From Ligula intestinalis (lineage: Eukaryota; Platyhelminthes; Cestoda; Diphyllobothriidea; Diphyllobothriidae), in assembly GCA_036362985.1 (NCBI GenBank), contig JAYGXS010000005.1, forward strand, positions 48,635,106-48,699,105: a stretch of DNA of 64,000 nt. The letters run 5' to 3'. Shown in pieces: positions 21,713 through 31,979 of this stretch (positions are counted from its first letter, which is position 1; the number at the start of each line of letters is the position of its first letter). Position numbers and translations under genes: made by a program. The notes below the pieces were generated by a model. The model was not told where the DNA came from, did no database searches, and saw nothing but the letters and a program-made list of their open reading frames with translations.

Positions 21713-22372
21713 GTAAGCTTACCTTCCGATTCACATTTTATTTAACTTGTAGATGCTCTGATAGCGTTAATTTGACTACTCTTTAACAAATAAGGCTTAC
21801 AATTACTACGACTCGAAAGGCTCAAATTAACTTGGAGAAATTGCTTCTGAGTGCATCAGAAATCATAGATGAGATCTCCTTAAAACATAATTTTTACGAT
21901 CTTGTCAAATCTTCTCAAGACACTTATAATTTAGGTTTTTATGCGAAAAAAGACTACAGTTTCATCTGAACTTGAAGTTTTAGGCTGTGTTTAGTATTTT
22001 ATTTCCTCCCTATCAAACTAAATTCCCTATTTTTAGAAGATAATTATAAAATAATTATAACTGATGGGCCAGCGTCACCATCTCGTGGCCTTAAATATTC
22101 AGGCAAATAGAAGTGACGGTTACTGACTCTCAGTCGGGAAGCAATGCCAGATAATTATCCTCGGTCATCACTTACTTAGGAGCTAAACATCTAGGAAATG
22201 TGGTCAGTCTGTGGTTGGCTGGGTGAAAGTTTATTTCCCGCGAATAAAATAAATATGGGAGCTTTGCTATTGAGGGCCAACTATCAAGCATCAAGGACCA
22301 CAGATGCTCGTCGTATGCTTACTTTATTGGTAAAGAAGACAAACGATCGAGCACTAGAATGAATTTTATTTT

Positions 22373-22416
22373 GTCCTGAGCTTTCGGGTTCCTGCAAGAG
22401 CCCATCTTCAGAAGCA
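22373..22416 (-). ncRNA. Hammerhead-like motif with AG/CU stem III
   Basis: On the minus strand: CTGAAGA (22411-22405, fits CUGANGA), a 19-nt interval starting TGGG and ending CCC, then GAAAGCTC-AGGAC. Both conserved boxes are intact. Stem III is AG/CT, not AC/GT, a compensatory pair of changes. Confidence 0.55.
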
Positions 22417-22582
22417 GAAAAACAGCAATAAATGGGGCAGCTACTTGTGGCTGGCACAGGCTAGCAGAGCCCACATTGACAAGTCAGCGGCAAAAACACG
22501 CAATTATTGATTTTATACACGTTAAAAATTTTATTTATTGTACACCCGCCACAAGTAGCTAACCGTATTTTCGCTATTTCTC

Positions 22583-22624
22583 CCCCTCTGGCGATGGGCT
22601 CTTGCAGTAGCCCAAAAGCTAGGG
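22583..22624 (+). ncRNA. Degenerate hammerhead-like motif
   Basis: CTGGCGA at 22587-22593 (A6 changed to G), the interval TGGGCTCTTGCAGTAGCCC, then AAAAGCTA. It is the inverted partner of the motif at 22373-22416, with two core changes. Confidence 0.45.
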
Positions 22625-22730
22625 AAAAAATACAATTTATTCCAGTGCTCGATCATTTGTCTTTTTTACCTGAAACGCGATCATTCTCTTTCATTTGCTT
22701 ATTTTATGTAGATACTTGCATGGCCTTTAG

Positions 22731-22751
22731 GGAATCCCAGTCCTATTGCAG
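22731..22751 (+). CDS. Candidate 21-nt micro-exon of gene 1
   Basis: An acceptor (CATGGCCTTTAG) and donor (GTAAAA) bound 21 nt that are open in phase 2 (ESQSYC) and would fit between the 21653 and 25090 exons. The exon is too short for its coding potential to be judged, and it sits between two mobile elements. Listed because true micro-exons have this size. Confidence 0.25.
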
Positions 22752-22758
22752 GTAAAAA

Positions 22759-23279
22759 TAGTTTATGTAGGCCCACTCATATACCCCTAGTCCCAGCATT
22801 TTGACTTACGAAAACGGTGGTCATAGAGTTTTGGGGGGTGGGGAAATGGATAGGCAGAGAAGGAAATGTTGAACTAAGTGCAAACTGAAGAAATGTAGTT
22901 GAAGTTGCTTCCGGCGGCCGTTGGTAGTAAGTTGTTTCGCAGGTAAATTGGAGGTATGCGCGGAGCTTTGTGCCGCGGACTATATTAATCTAAGCCCAAA
23001 ACGGTATGTTGGGCCTTTATATTTTTCGGGACATTTAAGAAACCCATAATTTGATGTTTGGTTTTTGCCGCAAAACGTTAAATGATAAAACATATTAGGA
23101 AAATCTACAGATATAAATCAACTTCACTCTTAAATACAAAAAAATAAAAATGCATTTAGCAGTTATTAGAGTTTATTCCACTGCGTGTCCTGATTCCCCA
23201 TCCATAAAACCCGATAGCCACCGTTTTCATAGAAAAACATGCAGGGAGTATGCATTAATGAGTGGGCCTGGATAAGCTA
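22759..23279. mobile_element. MITE-like element, copy B
   Basis: A 521-bp copy in the same orientation as copy A. It has inverted ends TAGTTTATGTAGGCCCACTC and its near-complement, and the same internal blocks (CCCCTAGTCCCAGCATT, TGCCGCGGACTATATTAATC, CATAAAACCCGATAGCC). No coding sequence. Confidence 0.65.
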
Positions 23280-25080
23280 CACATGCCCTAGTGCATTCCA
23301 TGAAGGCTGCAAATCACTTAAACGGGGACTTGTCTTACTGATATTACATCACGGTCTACCACTGTCCCATAAGGGGTGTGAAATGATGTGTCGCCTGCAG
23401 AATAATGCATGAGTGAAGAGACATGCACAGCATCTGCCTCAACATGCTCTTCAGGGCTCAGGGCATTTTTTGGCAAGATAAGGTTATGACGGCCGAAATT
23501 AAGCGTGGGCACAGGGATAAAAAGGTTTTGTGCTTCCTTAGAATGTTTTGCACTTTAGGCAGTTGCTAAGGCAGTGCTGTCACTGCCGCGGTGGAGTTGA
23601 AAGTGTCTGAGAATAACGAACAGAGATTTGAATACAATAGTCAGTACAGAGGATGGATATTTGGCTTTCTTCAGTGACTGATTTACCGTGTTGACATTGC
23701 GGGGGACCCAAGGGTTTTCACACATACGACAGTTTGACTGTCGCTCTGGACGATGTCAACCATGATTTTAAGCAAGCTGAAGATGGGATGGGCGCATTAG
23801 CTGACGGTGCCGGCAACCCCGTCTACGCGCGCCACAACAAGGCCCGGCCCTTTTGACACAAGCCAAGATTCACATAATCAGAGACTAGGAGAAGCCGGCG
23901 CCCCCTCCCCACTCCCAGGGCCATTCATCAGCCATTTCACACACAACACACATGGCAGTTCAACCGTCGATTTCGGCGACTTCCGCCGCGTGATTTAACA
24001 AGTCTAAGGCAAATACACTGACTTGTGTGTGAATTGTTTTTAATTTATAATAGACTGGCGCCGCATCTATTGCACTAGCTCTATGCTCATTCACCTGTGC
24101 CCGGCGTCAAGTCAGAGTCCAAAAGACCAGAGGTGGGATCGGGCACAGGTGGCTGGCGCGACCAAAGTTGCCCCTATACCTGTCACCATTCCCTCCCCCT
24201 GTTTTTGGCATTTAGTATCAGCACGCAACTCCGAATAGCGCCTGCTTCGCCTTGATCTGAGCCCCTTTTTGGTCCAGCGCGTCTATTACGCGGTCAATTT
24301 AAGGGAACACCGGCGTTCGTGTTTCAATTTGTTGGCGCATTAACTCATGTCGGCTGCAATCGTGGTTAAATTTTAACTCACATTCTGGAACTAAGCAGAA
24401 GTGGTTAGCAGATGGCTACAGTCGTCATGATAATTCCGCCTGTGGAAATATACTTTCTCTACCTGGCGCTATCCATGGTAACTGCAGGTTGTCTTATTGC
24501 AAACAAAAACCAACCAAAGACGTTAACGACAACGAGGTATTCTGCGTCCAGCAGGATTTCTTCCGTGTTACTCTGATCCACCCCCTCGCGAACAAACACT
24601 CATTCTGACATATAATGATTTGTACCTACGTTGGAATTGGAGTACCGAAGGCCATCGGCCTACTTGCCCAGAGCAGACACAAATCGAAGAAGCGTGTCTT
24701 CATGAGGTTTATTTTTCCGGTCGTCATCACCCGTCTCTATGAGACGTGGTCATCGGGGACCTTAACGGAAACTAAAGTGGTTAAAGGACTTTTGATATGT
24801 TCTCCTGAATAATTATTTCTGCCCCAACTACGGCCGTACATTTGTTTGATTAAGACAGGTGAGGTTAATATTAAAACTTCCATTTATTAACTTCTAGTAA
24901 TGACGCTCTCCTGGAGGCCAACATACATGAGCTGAGTCGTCCCTCATCAGAGGACTTGTGAGTTTTCTTGCCTAGCGTCCGCTTGTTTGCCTCACGCACG
25001 TTTCGAAACCAAAACGCCTTCTGTATATCTGACTGAAAACATGTTCTTGTCGCCCTAATCGTAGCCCGTATAACCATCAT
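23280..25080. other. Intron sequence, GC-rich block, no recognised gene
   Basis: A GC-rich block (about 23720-24340) stands out from its AT-rich surroundings and contains runs such as CCCCCTCCCCACTCCC. It may be an unidentified repeat. No reading frame is long enough or homologous enough to call. Confidence 0.35.
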
Positions 25081-25089
25081 TGTTTGCAG

Positions 25090-25149
25090 GTTGAAGGAGC
25101 TCACTGTCTTCTTGCTAAAGGACATCATTTTGGACTCCACGGATTTGGT
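25090..25149 (+). CDS. Micro-exon-type gene 1, 60-nt exon
   Basis: The acceptor is ATCATTGTTTGCAG and the donor the consensus GTAAGT. Phase 2 at both ends. It encodes LKELTVFLLKDIILDSTDL, a strongly amphipathic helix with a polar end. It joins the upstream exon through TT+G (Leu) and the 33629 exon through GT+G (Val). The intron that follows carries the full PLE at 26.3-30.0 kb. Confidence 0.75.
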
Positions 25150-25725
25150 GTAAGTGCATAACTGATCCAAGAGTAAACATTGGTACCAATATAAAAAAGC
25201 AGACTGTTTTCATTGCCACAATTCAACAGAGATGATTTTTTCATCCAAACCGGACTACACTTGAAGTCTATGTCTGGAAGTTGTTCATAGCAACATATTA
25301 TTATCACGAAGGTGGTTGAAACAAGTGTCAATTTAGATCACTTTACCACTGCGCATATATTTCATAATATAACTTGCATTTCAAATGGTTCTTGTGATTT
25401 TCAAAGTGCATACTTCGCAATTCCTTTGTATCAGACCCATGCAATCTGCTATGTCACCCTGCGGGTGACTTTACTACACGTGATGTCCGTATGCTGCATG
25501 AGCATTCTTGTAGGTGTCTCAACATCTCTCATTAATGTGAGATCTTTAGTGGCCAGTGCAAGCACTGTTCGCAAGTGTTGACTTTTAAAAGGGCTGCAGG
25601 GTTCTCCATTTTGCTTTTATCCGACACATAAAGTCGGCCTGACCTCACGATACTGCTTAGACAAAAGTTATTCATGTCATTATAAATATGTACAAAGGCT
25701 GATTAAAATCAAGGCGCACGGCGAG

Positions 25726-25850
25726 GCGTCGTAGCTCAAATCGGTAGAGAGTTGGCTGCGTAATGGCCGTGCCTGCTGTGTGGGTTCGATAACCGCCAAC
25801 GCTGCGAGTTTTTTCAAAATTCGGTCAACTTAAAACAAAATAAATAGCTG
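25726..25850 (+). repeat. tRNA-derived SINE, copy 3
   Basis: GCGTCGTAGCTCAAATCGGT (A box region) and TGTGGGTTCGATAACC (B box) with paired ends GCGTC/ACGC. The tail has TTTTTTCAAAATTCGGTCAA, as in copies 1 and 2. Confidence 0.6.
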
Positions 25851-26239
25851 ATCCGTAAAATATTTTCCTCAAAAAGGTGCATGTTATCACTCATTTATTA
25901 AATGGAAGAACCATTTTCTGCGCATCAATTTAACAACCTCTACTGGGTGAAATCTTTCAGGTACATGTGTTACCTGTTGGTCGCCGGCAGTATGAACCCG
26001 ACCTAAGATCACACGTATGAGACATTGTAAAAACAATGCTGCTCACTGTTTGTCAATACTATTTTAATAGTGACAATTTTACTCGCGCGTGTGACGCACT
26101 GGCATGTAATCGATGGGGTTTTCAAAGGCCTTGCTTATTACCCTCACCAAATAAACTGAAACTGAAATAAAAGCCAATCGTAACATGGTGGTCCATGTCT
26201 CATGAGTTTCGGCAAACATACCGAGTTTACTTGCCTTGA

Positions 26240-26271
26240 AATATATATACATATATATATATATATATAAA
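26240..26271. repeat. TA microsatellite bordering the PLE left arm
   Basis: A run of AT repeats lies about 30 bp outside the left inverted arm. A matching TA tract (30001-30060) directly follows the right arm. Confidence 0.8.
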
Positions 26272-26300
26272 TGCCTAAAGACTCGGGGTCCAGATATGTT

Positions 26301-27026
26301 ATCGAGTGTATCGTCTCCCAAAGAAGAGGAAGAAGAAGAAGGGGCGGGTTCGTGGACCAAATTGTATTTGGACTGACGTTTCAAAAGCACACTCGCTTCC
26401 ATCGTCAGAGTATCGCGCTTACTCTTCGGCGGGCCTTGAGTGAAATCGCCTCGCCACCGATCTTGTGAAGTAAACGTGTTCCCTCCACGTGCGTTCGCCG
26501 CTGGTTGGCTCCGACTTGTTTGCTGCCGACCAATGGCGGGTCCGCATCTCCTTTCTGCCCTGCGCCGCTATCGTGGTTGCTGCGGCGCCGTCCTCCTCTG
26601 CGCCATCTATTCGATCGATTGGCCGTTGATAATTGGTGGCAGCTCTGCCGGCGTCAAGTTCGGGTGCGTGGGAAAGCACGCCGTGCTGGTCACATAATTC
26701 GCTGTCGCCGCCGCCATCGCCGTCACCTTCCTCCCCCGTGGGTGTTAGCTGTTGGCCCTGCGTGGCTTGGTCTTCGGCCCTCCTCTCGTTAGGCCGTGGA
26801 TCGATCGGCCGTTGGCGTTCGCTTGTAGCGCTGTCAGCTCCACGGGCGGCTCTGTTGCGCCAGTCACGCGACTCCTGATCGCTGCCGCTTCCTTCCTCCG
26901 TGGATGTTGGTTGCCGGCCCTGTGTAACTTCTTTCGGTTTGTTCTGAGCGGGTTTGAGCCTTGTTCGGAGCCCTTGGTAGACGGGATTTAAATCGATGGC
27001 TCGGTTTATTGTGCCCGTCGAGGACC
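26301..27026 (-). repeat. PLE left inverted arm (0.73 kb) with intact C-terminal frame
   Basis: The near-exact reverse complement of 29277-30001, with only scattered substitutions, which implies a young insertion. Read on the minus strand (27042-26419) it stays open for about 200 codons: SSTGTINRAIDLNPVYQGLR, then a long extension rich in E, R, A, G and D, ending in RFHSRPAEE. This is the C-terminal tail of the PLE protein. In the forward copy (right arm) it is cut off by a one-base deletion and a stop. The arm ends with a hammerhead-like motif. Confidence 0.9.
26371..26413 (-). ncRNA. Hammerhead ribozyme candidate, left PLE arm
   Basis: On the minus strand: CTGACGA (26408-26402), stem II GGAAGC/GCTTTT, then GAA and AC-GTC, then AGTCC. 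Both core boxes and the GTC cleavage triplet are intact. Identical in the motif to its partner at 29890. Confidence 0.65.
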
Positions 27027-27105
27027 CCGAGTCTTTACGCATATCAATTTATGCTATGGGCACGCAGCCCTCCACTCAGCACGCAGATGGGAGACTTTTG
27101 CGAAG

Positions 27106-29297
27106 CGAATGTCATCCACCTACGCCCAGCTGAAATTCCTGCATCGGTGCCTTGAGGAGAACGTCTTACCAAAGAGCCTCAGATATAGACCACCCCTGAA
27201 AACTGAGCTATGTCAGCGAACGATAGCAGAAATGAAGAAGAAACTGGTCCATGTAATGATACGAGACGCCACGACCGCATTCGCAAATATCAACGAATGG
27301 TTGAACAACACTTCTCAACATGCCGCTCGATTTTTATGGCGCACGAACTGGGAACGCTTGAAGCCGCTATTCTGGAAAGTGCACGGCGCCACCGAAAGGT
27401 ACGGGACGACCAGCTGGCTGTGAAATTCGAAAAAGTCTGTCCACCAAAGCAACACTCTTCTGATGGGGTTCTGGTCCACAACCTGTCTTCCCGTTCTCTC
27501 ACTCAGGAACAACTAGCCCTACTATCCTATGACGCAAAGTTCAGCACGAGGGATGCTCGACCAGAGGACTTTGTCGCATCCTTCGAATCGGCGCTTCAGA
27601 AATGCGACACAAATGAAGACTGCAAGAATGCCATGCGGCAACAAGTTGCAACTTTACTCCTCCAACATAAACGCCAATCGACGATTTTCAAAGCAGAAGA
27701 ACGAGAACTTCTGAGGATGCGTAAAATGGTGGATATTGTCATCTTGCCCGCCGAGTAAGGACGCTCAACGGTCGTCATGGATAAAGCTGAGTATGCGGCC
27801 AAGGTAAACAACCTCTTAGGGGACAGGGAATCGTACGCAACATCGACTGCCAACGAGTTCAAACAACTCGTGAACAGTGTCAGCAAGACGGTCGACAAGC
27901 TGAGAAAAGCGGGGGCCCTCACAAGAAGAGAAGCCCTGGCCACAAAAGCCACTGATGCCGCGATGGCGCGCTTTTACGGCCTGCCAAAAGTCCACAAGCC
28001 AAGTGTGCCCCTACGCCCCATCGTCTCATTAAGGGGCACCCCAACCTTTGGGCTGTCAAAGTGGTTATACCAGCGACTTTCCTTTCTCACCAAAGATTCG
28101 CCCTGGACGGTGAAATCAGCGGAAGAGTTCTTGACGCGCATTCAGTGTCTTGAAGTCGAGAAGGACGAGGCGATGGTGTCATTCGATGTGACCTCGTTAT
28201 TCACCTCAATCCCACCTGCCCTGGCCATCAACACTATCGACAGTCTTCTTCGTGAAAAATATGACGAGAACGAGCAAAAACTCAAACGAGAGCACAACAT
28301 TTAGCTCCTTGAACTGTGTCTGAAGACATTTTTCACATCCAACGGCCAGGTGTACGAGCAAAAGAAGGGAACACCAATGGGCTCCCCTCTGTCAGGACTC
28401 ATTGCGGAAGCAGTTCTACAGAGGCTCGAACAGCTAGTCTTCAGCTTGGACACCCCAAAGTTCTGGGCCCGGGACGTCGATGACACATTCGTCATACTAA
28501 AGATGAGTCATGTGCAAGCCTTCAAGGCGTTGCTGAATTCAATCTTTCCCGACATCCAGTTCACCATGGAAGAAGAAGTCAACAATCAGTTGCCCTTCCT
28601 TGACGTCCAAGTTATAAAACTGACAGACGGGAAGATAAGGACAACGGTCTACCGTAAGGCAACCAACACCAGGCACATTCTCCACTTCCAAAGCAACCAC
28701 CCTCTCGGCCACAAACGCAGCTGTGTCAGAACGCTCTTCCGACGTGTTCAAACACACTGTAACGACAACGGTGGGAAGCAGGAGGAGATGAATTACTTAC
28801 ACACCCTTTTCAAGGCCAACGGGTACCCGAAGTCCTTCGTCCGCAAATGCCTGAAGAAACCTCACGTTACTCGGTCGAGCGAAGAAAAGCCAAAATTCTG
28901 GCTGACCATCCCCTACGTAAAGAACGTTTCAGAGGCAACTGCACGAATCTTAGAACCCTTTGGGATCGGAGTGGCGCATAAACCAGGTTTCACAATCAGA
29001 CAGCAAACCATGAAGCCCAAAGATCCGCTGCCAACAACCGAGCAATCAGCCGTGGTCTACAGCATACCATGTCAAAATTGCGATGCGAGGTATGTTGGGG
29101 AAACGGGCAAACGCCTGGGCACAAGATTGCACGAACACCAACTTGCAATCGATCGCCAAGAAAAGCTGTCTTTGATCTATGGTCACATGCGGCAGCTGAA
29201 GCAAAAGTTCGCCTTTGAGAATGCGAGGGTGATCGGCAGGGCAATGACAAAATGGCCAGATTGGTGCTGGAAAGTTGGTCCTCGACGGGCACAATAA
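27106..29297 (+). pseudogene. Penelope-like element ORF: reverse transcriptase + GIY-YIG, two stops and two frameshifts
   Basis: The N-terminal region starts in one frame (KFLHRCLEENVLPKSLRY, from about 27109) and moves to the main frame after a frameshift between about 27200 and 27270. From 27210 one frame runs to 29297 with two stops, TAA at 27756 and TAG at 28302. PLE reverse-transcriptase landmarks are present in order: PAE(stop)GRSTVVMDKAEYAAKV, RFYGLPKVHKP, LRPIVSLRGTP, motif A SFDVTSLFTSIPP, motif B KGTPMGSPLSGLIAE, motif C with its Asp pair in DVDDTFVI, and QLPFLDVQV. The GIY-YIG endonuclease follows (VVYSIPCQNCDARYVGET with CxxC, then LGTRLHEHQLAI). A one-base deletion near 29240 then moves the tail out of frame. 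A few mutations separate it from an intact element, so it is recent but dead. Confidence 0.92.
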
Positions 29298-30001
29298 ACT
29301 GAGCCATCGATTTAAATCCCGTCTACCAAGGGCTCCGAACAAGGCTCAAACCCGCTCAGAACAAACCGAAAGAAGTTACACAGGGCCGGCAACCAACACC
29401 CACGGAGGAAGGAAGCGGCAGCGATCAGGAGTCGCGTGACTGGCGCAACAGAGCCGCCCGTGGAGCTGACAGCGCTACAAGCGAACGCCAACTGCCGATC
29501 GATCCACGGCCTAACGAGAGGAGGGCCGAAGACCAAGCCACGCAGGGCCAACAGCTAACACCCACGGGGGAGGAAGGCGACGGCGATGGCGGCGGCGACA
29601 GCGAATTATGTGACCAGCACGGCGTGCTTTCCCACGCACCCGAACTTGACGCCGGCAGAGCTGCCACCAAATATCAATGGCCAATCGATCGAACAGATGG
29701 CGCAGAGGAGGACGGCGCCGCAGCAACCACGATAGCGGCGCAGGGCAGAAAGGAGATGCGGACCCGCCATTGGTCGGCAGCAAACAAGTCGGAGCCAACC
29801 AGCGGCGAACGCACGTGGAGGGAACACGTTTACTTCACAAGATCGGTGGCGAGGCGATTTCACTCAAGGCCCGCGGAAGAGTAAGCACGATACTCTGACG
29901 ATGGAAGCGAGTGTGCTTTTGAAACGTCAGTCCAAATACAATTTGGTCCACGAACCTGCCCCTTCTTCTTCTTCCTCTTCTTTGGGAGACGATACACTCG
30001 A
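29277..30001 (+). repeat. PLE right inverted arm
   Basis: Mirror copy of 26301-27026. It includes the last 21 bases of the surviving reading frame, the out-of-frame C-terminal extension (down to RPAEE at about 29884), the hammerhead-like motif and a terminal CCCCTTCTTCTTCTTCCTCT tract ending in GGGAGACGATACACTCGA. The arms are inverted, which is one of the known PLE terminal arrangements. Confidence 0.9.
29890..29932 (+). ncRNA. Hammerhead ribozyme candidate, right PLE arm
   Basis: CTGACGA (29895-29901), stem II GGAAGC/GCTTTT, GAA (29921-29923), AC-GTC with cleavage expected after 29928, then AGTCC. Three bases before CTGACGA (ACT) pair with AGT after the cleavage site as a short stem I. It is the reference copy for the family because it belongs to the least damaged PLE. 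Confidence 0.7.
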
Positions 30002-30020
30002 TATATATATATAGATATAT

Positions 30021-30060
<40 letters not shown>

Positions 30061-30061
30061 C
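30001..30061. repeat. TA microsatellite bordering the PLE right arm
   Basis: About 60 bp of nearly pure TA/ATGTATA repeats immediately after the right arm. Together with 26240-26271 it suggests that the PLE inserted into a TA tract, or that the tracts formed at its ends. Confidence 0.85.
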
Positions 30062-30068
30062 TGATCTG

Positions 30069-30508
30069 TTGGATCCACTTCTTCATCCTTTTACCTTTGT
30101 CACTATGTGACGGTCATGAAGGTTTGCGTTGCGAGCTCCTTGACAAAGCGGAAATTAATTGTTCCCTGATTAGATCGGTGAGACACCTGCAATCGTTTAT
30201 CATATTCCCGATCGCAGCCGACAAAGCAGGGGACCCGTGGACTTGAGGTATTGTCCTGAACACAATGACGAAGGTCCCGGTTAAAATCTCGGGGGTGCCA
30301 ACCCTCGAGATTGGGTATGACTGGCTAATGATGGCTAATAAATCAGAAATGGCCATTCCGGTCTCTCTTTGCTTTGTCGGATCCACTTCTTAATCCTTTC
30401 ACCTTTGTCACTATGTGACGGTCATGAGGGTTTGCGTTGCGAGCTCCTTGGCAAAGCAGAACTTAAATTTTCCTTGTTTAGGTCGGTGAAATACCTGCAT
30501 TCGTTCAT
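30069..30508 (+). repeat. Spaced direct duplication of about 135 bp
   Basis: Units at 30069-30202 and 30373-30508 share GGATCCACTTCTTxATCCTTT, TGTCACTATGTGACGGTCAT, GTTTGCGTTGCGAGCTCCTT and GGTGAxAxACCTGCA. The duplication period is about 304 bp. The sequence between the units is unique. It includes the palindrome CACTATGTG. Origin unknown; it may be two copies of an unnamed repeat. Confidence 0.6.
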
Positions 30509-30542
30509 ATATATATGCTCAAATTTAAGAGAAATAACTTCC

Positions 30543-31075
30543 TTAGAAATATGTTAAGTCGTTCCAGCTGCACCTCTCGTATATATGACTAAAAGAAACA
30601 CTTTTAGTGACTTTTATATGACTAAGGATACTCTGTTTCAGTTCATGTGGATTGAATTCAGCCCTGGACCATCTGCTACAGGCTTTGGCTGGAAACGTTT
30701 CAACGTAAGTCATATCGGCATAGATTTCGTCCCCCAACATCCTTATCGGTAGATTGGGCGTGATGTTTTCGGCTTGATTATTTGCAGCAATCAACTTACT
30801 TGAATCACGTCGACTCCCATTTGAGATATTTCGCTTGCGGCAAAAATGACACTTGTTAGTCAACGCCCTTAAGTTAATCATTAAAGATTCGGCAGGTTTG
30901 CAGAGATCTCGTCTGCTCAATGCACCATGAAAAACTGATAATAGAGCCCTTTTTTGCAACTATTGGAAATCATTTATGACACATTTGGGTTTTAATCACC
31001 TTCTGCGATCGCTGGAATAAGGACTTTGTACGCTTACAGTTTCGGACTCATACTCGAACCCATCATCGTAAAGGT
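30543..31075 (-). pseudogene. Degenerate PLE end with hammerhead-like trace
   Basis: A 138-residue minus-strand frame (30959-30543) contains FHGALSRRDLCKPAESLMIN, then LRALT, which aligns loosely with the PLE C-terminal block SSTGTINRAIDLNPVYQGLR. At 31075-31034 on the same strand a hammerhead-like trace (CGATGA, 19-nt interval, GAAAC) is followed by TTATTCCAGCGATCGC, the shared tail. Both are weak matches; the combination makes a decayed PLE end plausible. Confidence 0.35.
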
Positions 31076-31269
31076 AGTAAATGTGAGTAATTCATGCTGC
31101 CTCATCATGGCTCATTCGGCTTCAGTTTTTTTAGTAAATGCACTGGTCTCACTGTTCCGTATTCAATGCTGAGTCATATTCGAGCCAATGATTTAGCCTT
31201 ACGCACGTGAGCACTGTTTGCAACGCCGATGTTCATACGCAATCCTCACACCAGCGCCTAACACCGATG

Positions 31270-31975
31270 ATGAAATATCAGAGAATAACAACTTGCATGT
31301 CTGCTATCAAAGCTATCAAGGGAAGGCACCTCGCGTGATAAGGGGCTGTCAACTTGAAGAATAAGACAGTTTCAAATACCTCGGATAGAGGGTCCGACCG
31401 AATGGACAGGGTAAGAATGATATTTTCTCCCGAACTGATGGAGCTCGGCGAGTCCTTTCCAGCCTTCGAAAGTGCTTAGGGGCCCGACGCAATTTTTCAA
31501 TCTTTGCAAAGGTCAGCGTGTACCGTGCATCTGTACGGTTTGTTATTCTAGGCGGACGTGATTGCTGAGCTATGCGCTTGGATCATGAATGGGAACTGGA
31601 AGACTTTGACCAATACTGAGTGAAGTAAACCGACTTTATCTCAAATAAAACAGTCCACACTCGCTTCTTCAACATCACAAAGATGTCCCAGACAATCTAA
31701 GAACGATGACTGAGGTGGTTTCGACGCGTTATTCGCCGTCATCCTCACTACCACAGTGTTACTGCTCCCGACCCGAAACCGTTACCTTAGTGGGAGTCAG
31801 CTGAAAAGGTGGCTAGGCTCAGTCTGTCAGGTCATGAAAGTGGTTCTAGGACCTTCGGTATTTGGTCTCCGGCACTGGCGAAGAGAATGGCTCGAACTGT
31901 CCAGGTCTGCTGCCAAGGATCATCGTGCGTGGAGAAGCACCGTATGGGTTATCATCAAGTTCTTTTAGGTAAGTC
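31270..31975 (+). pseudogene. RTE-like retrotransposon 3' tail, degenerate
   Basis: The + strand carries, in several frames with stops, DSFKYLG..VRPNGQ, then a RWFRRVIRRHPHYHSVT-type block (31715-31775) and LGPSVFGLRHWRREWLELSR followed by SAAKDHRAWRSTVWVIIKFF (31850-31968). This is the same tail as in the remnant at 7210-8552. The catalytic reverse-transcriptase motifs are missing. The 3' untranslated words (AGTCAGTATCACAGCC) match the other copy. Confidence 0.8.
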
Positions 31976-31979
31976 AGTA

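Larger units (their letters stand above)
22320..22690. mobile_element. Head-to-head pair of hammerhead repeats
   Basis: Two copies of one unit lie in opposite orientation around a spacer of about 100 bp. The minus-strand copy (22450-22320) and the plus-strand copy (22546-22690) share TGGGCTCTTGCAG, AGTGCTCGATC and TTTGTCTTxTTTACC, and both contain CACAAGTAGCT next to the spacer. No protein is encoded. It is the same arm-out inverted layout as at 12.7 kb and 59.7 kb. Confidence 0.55.

Noticed and set aside
24896..24965. Minus-strand CTGATGA as another hammerhead
   Set aside because: No GAAA box or cleavage triplet at the required distance, and no shared tail.
26240..30061. CRISPR-like or tandem-repeat array
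   Set aside because: The repeats are simple TA tracts and two inverted arms. There is no regular repeat-spacer pattern.
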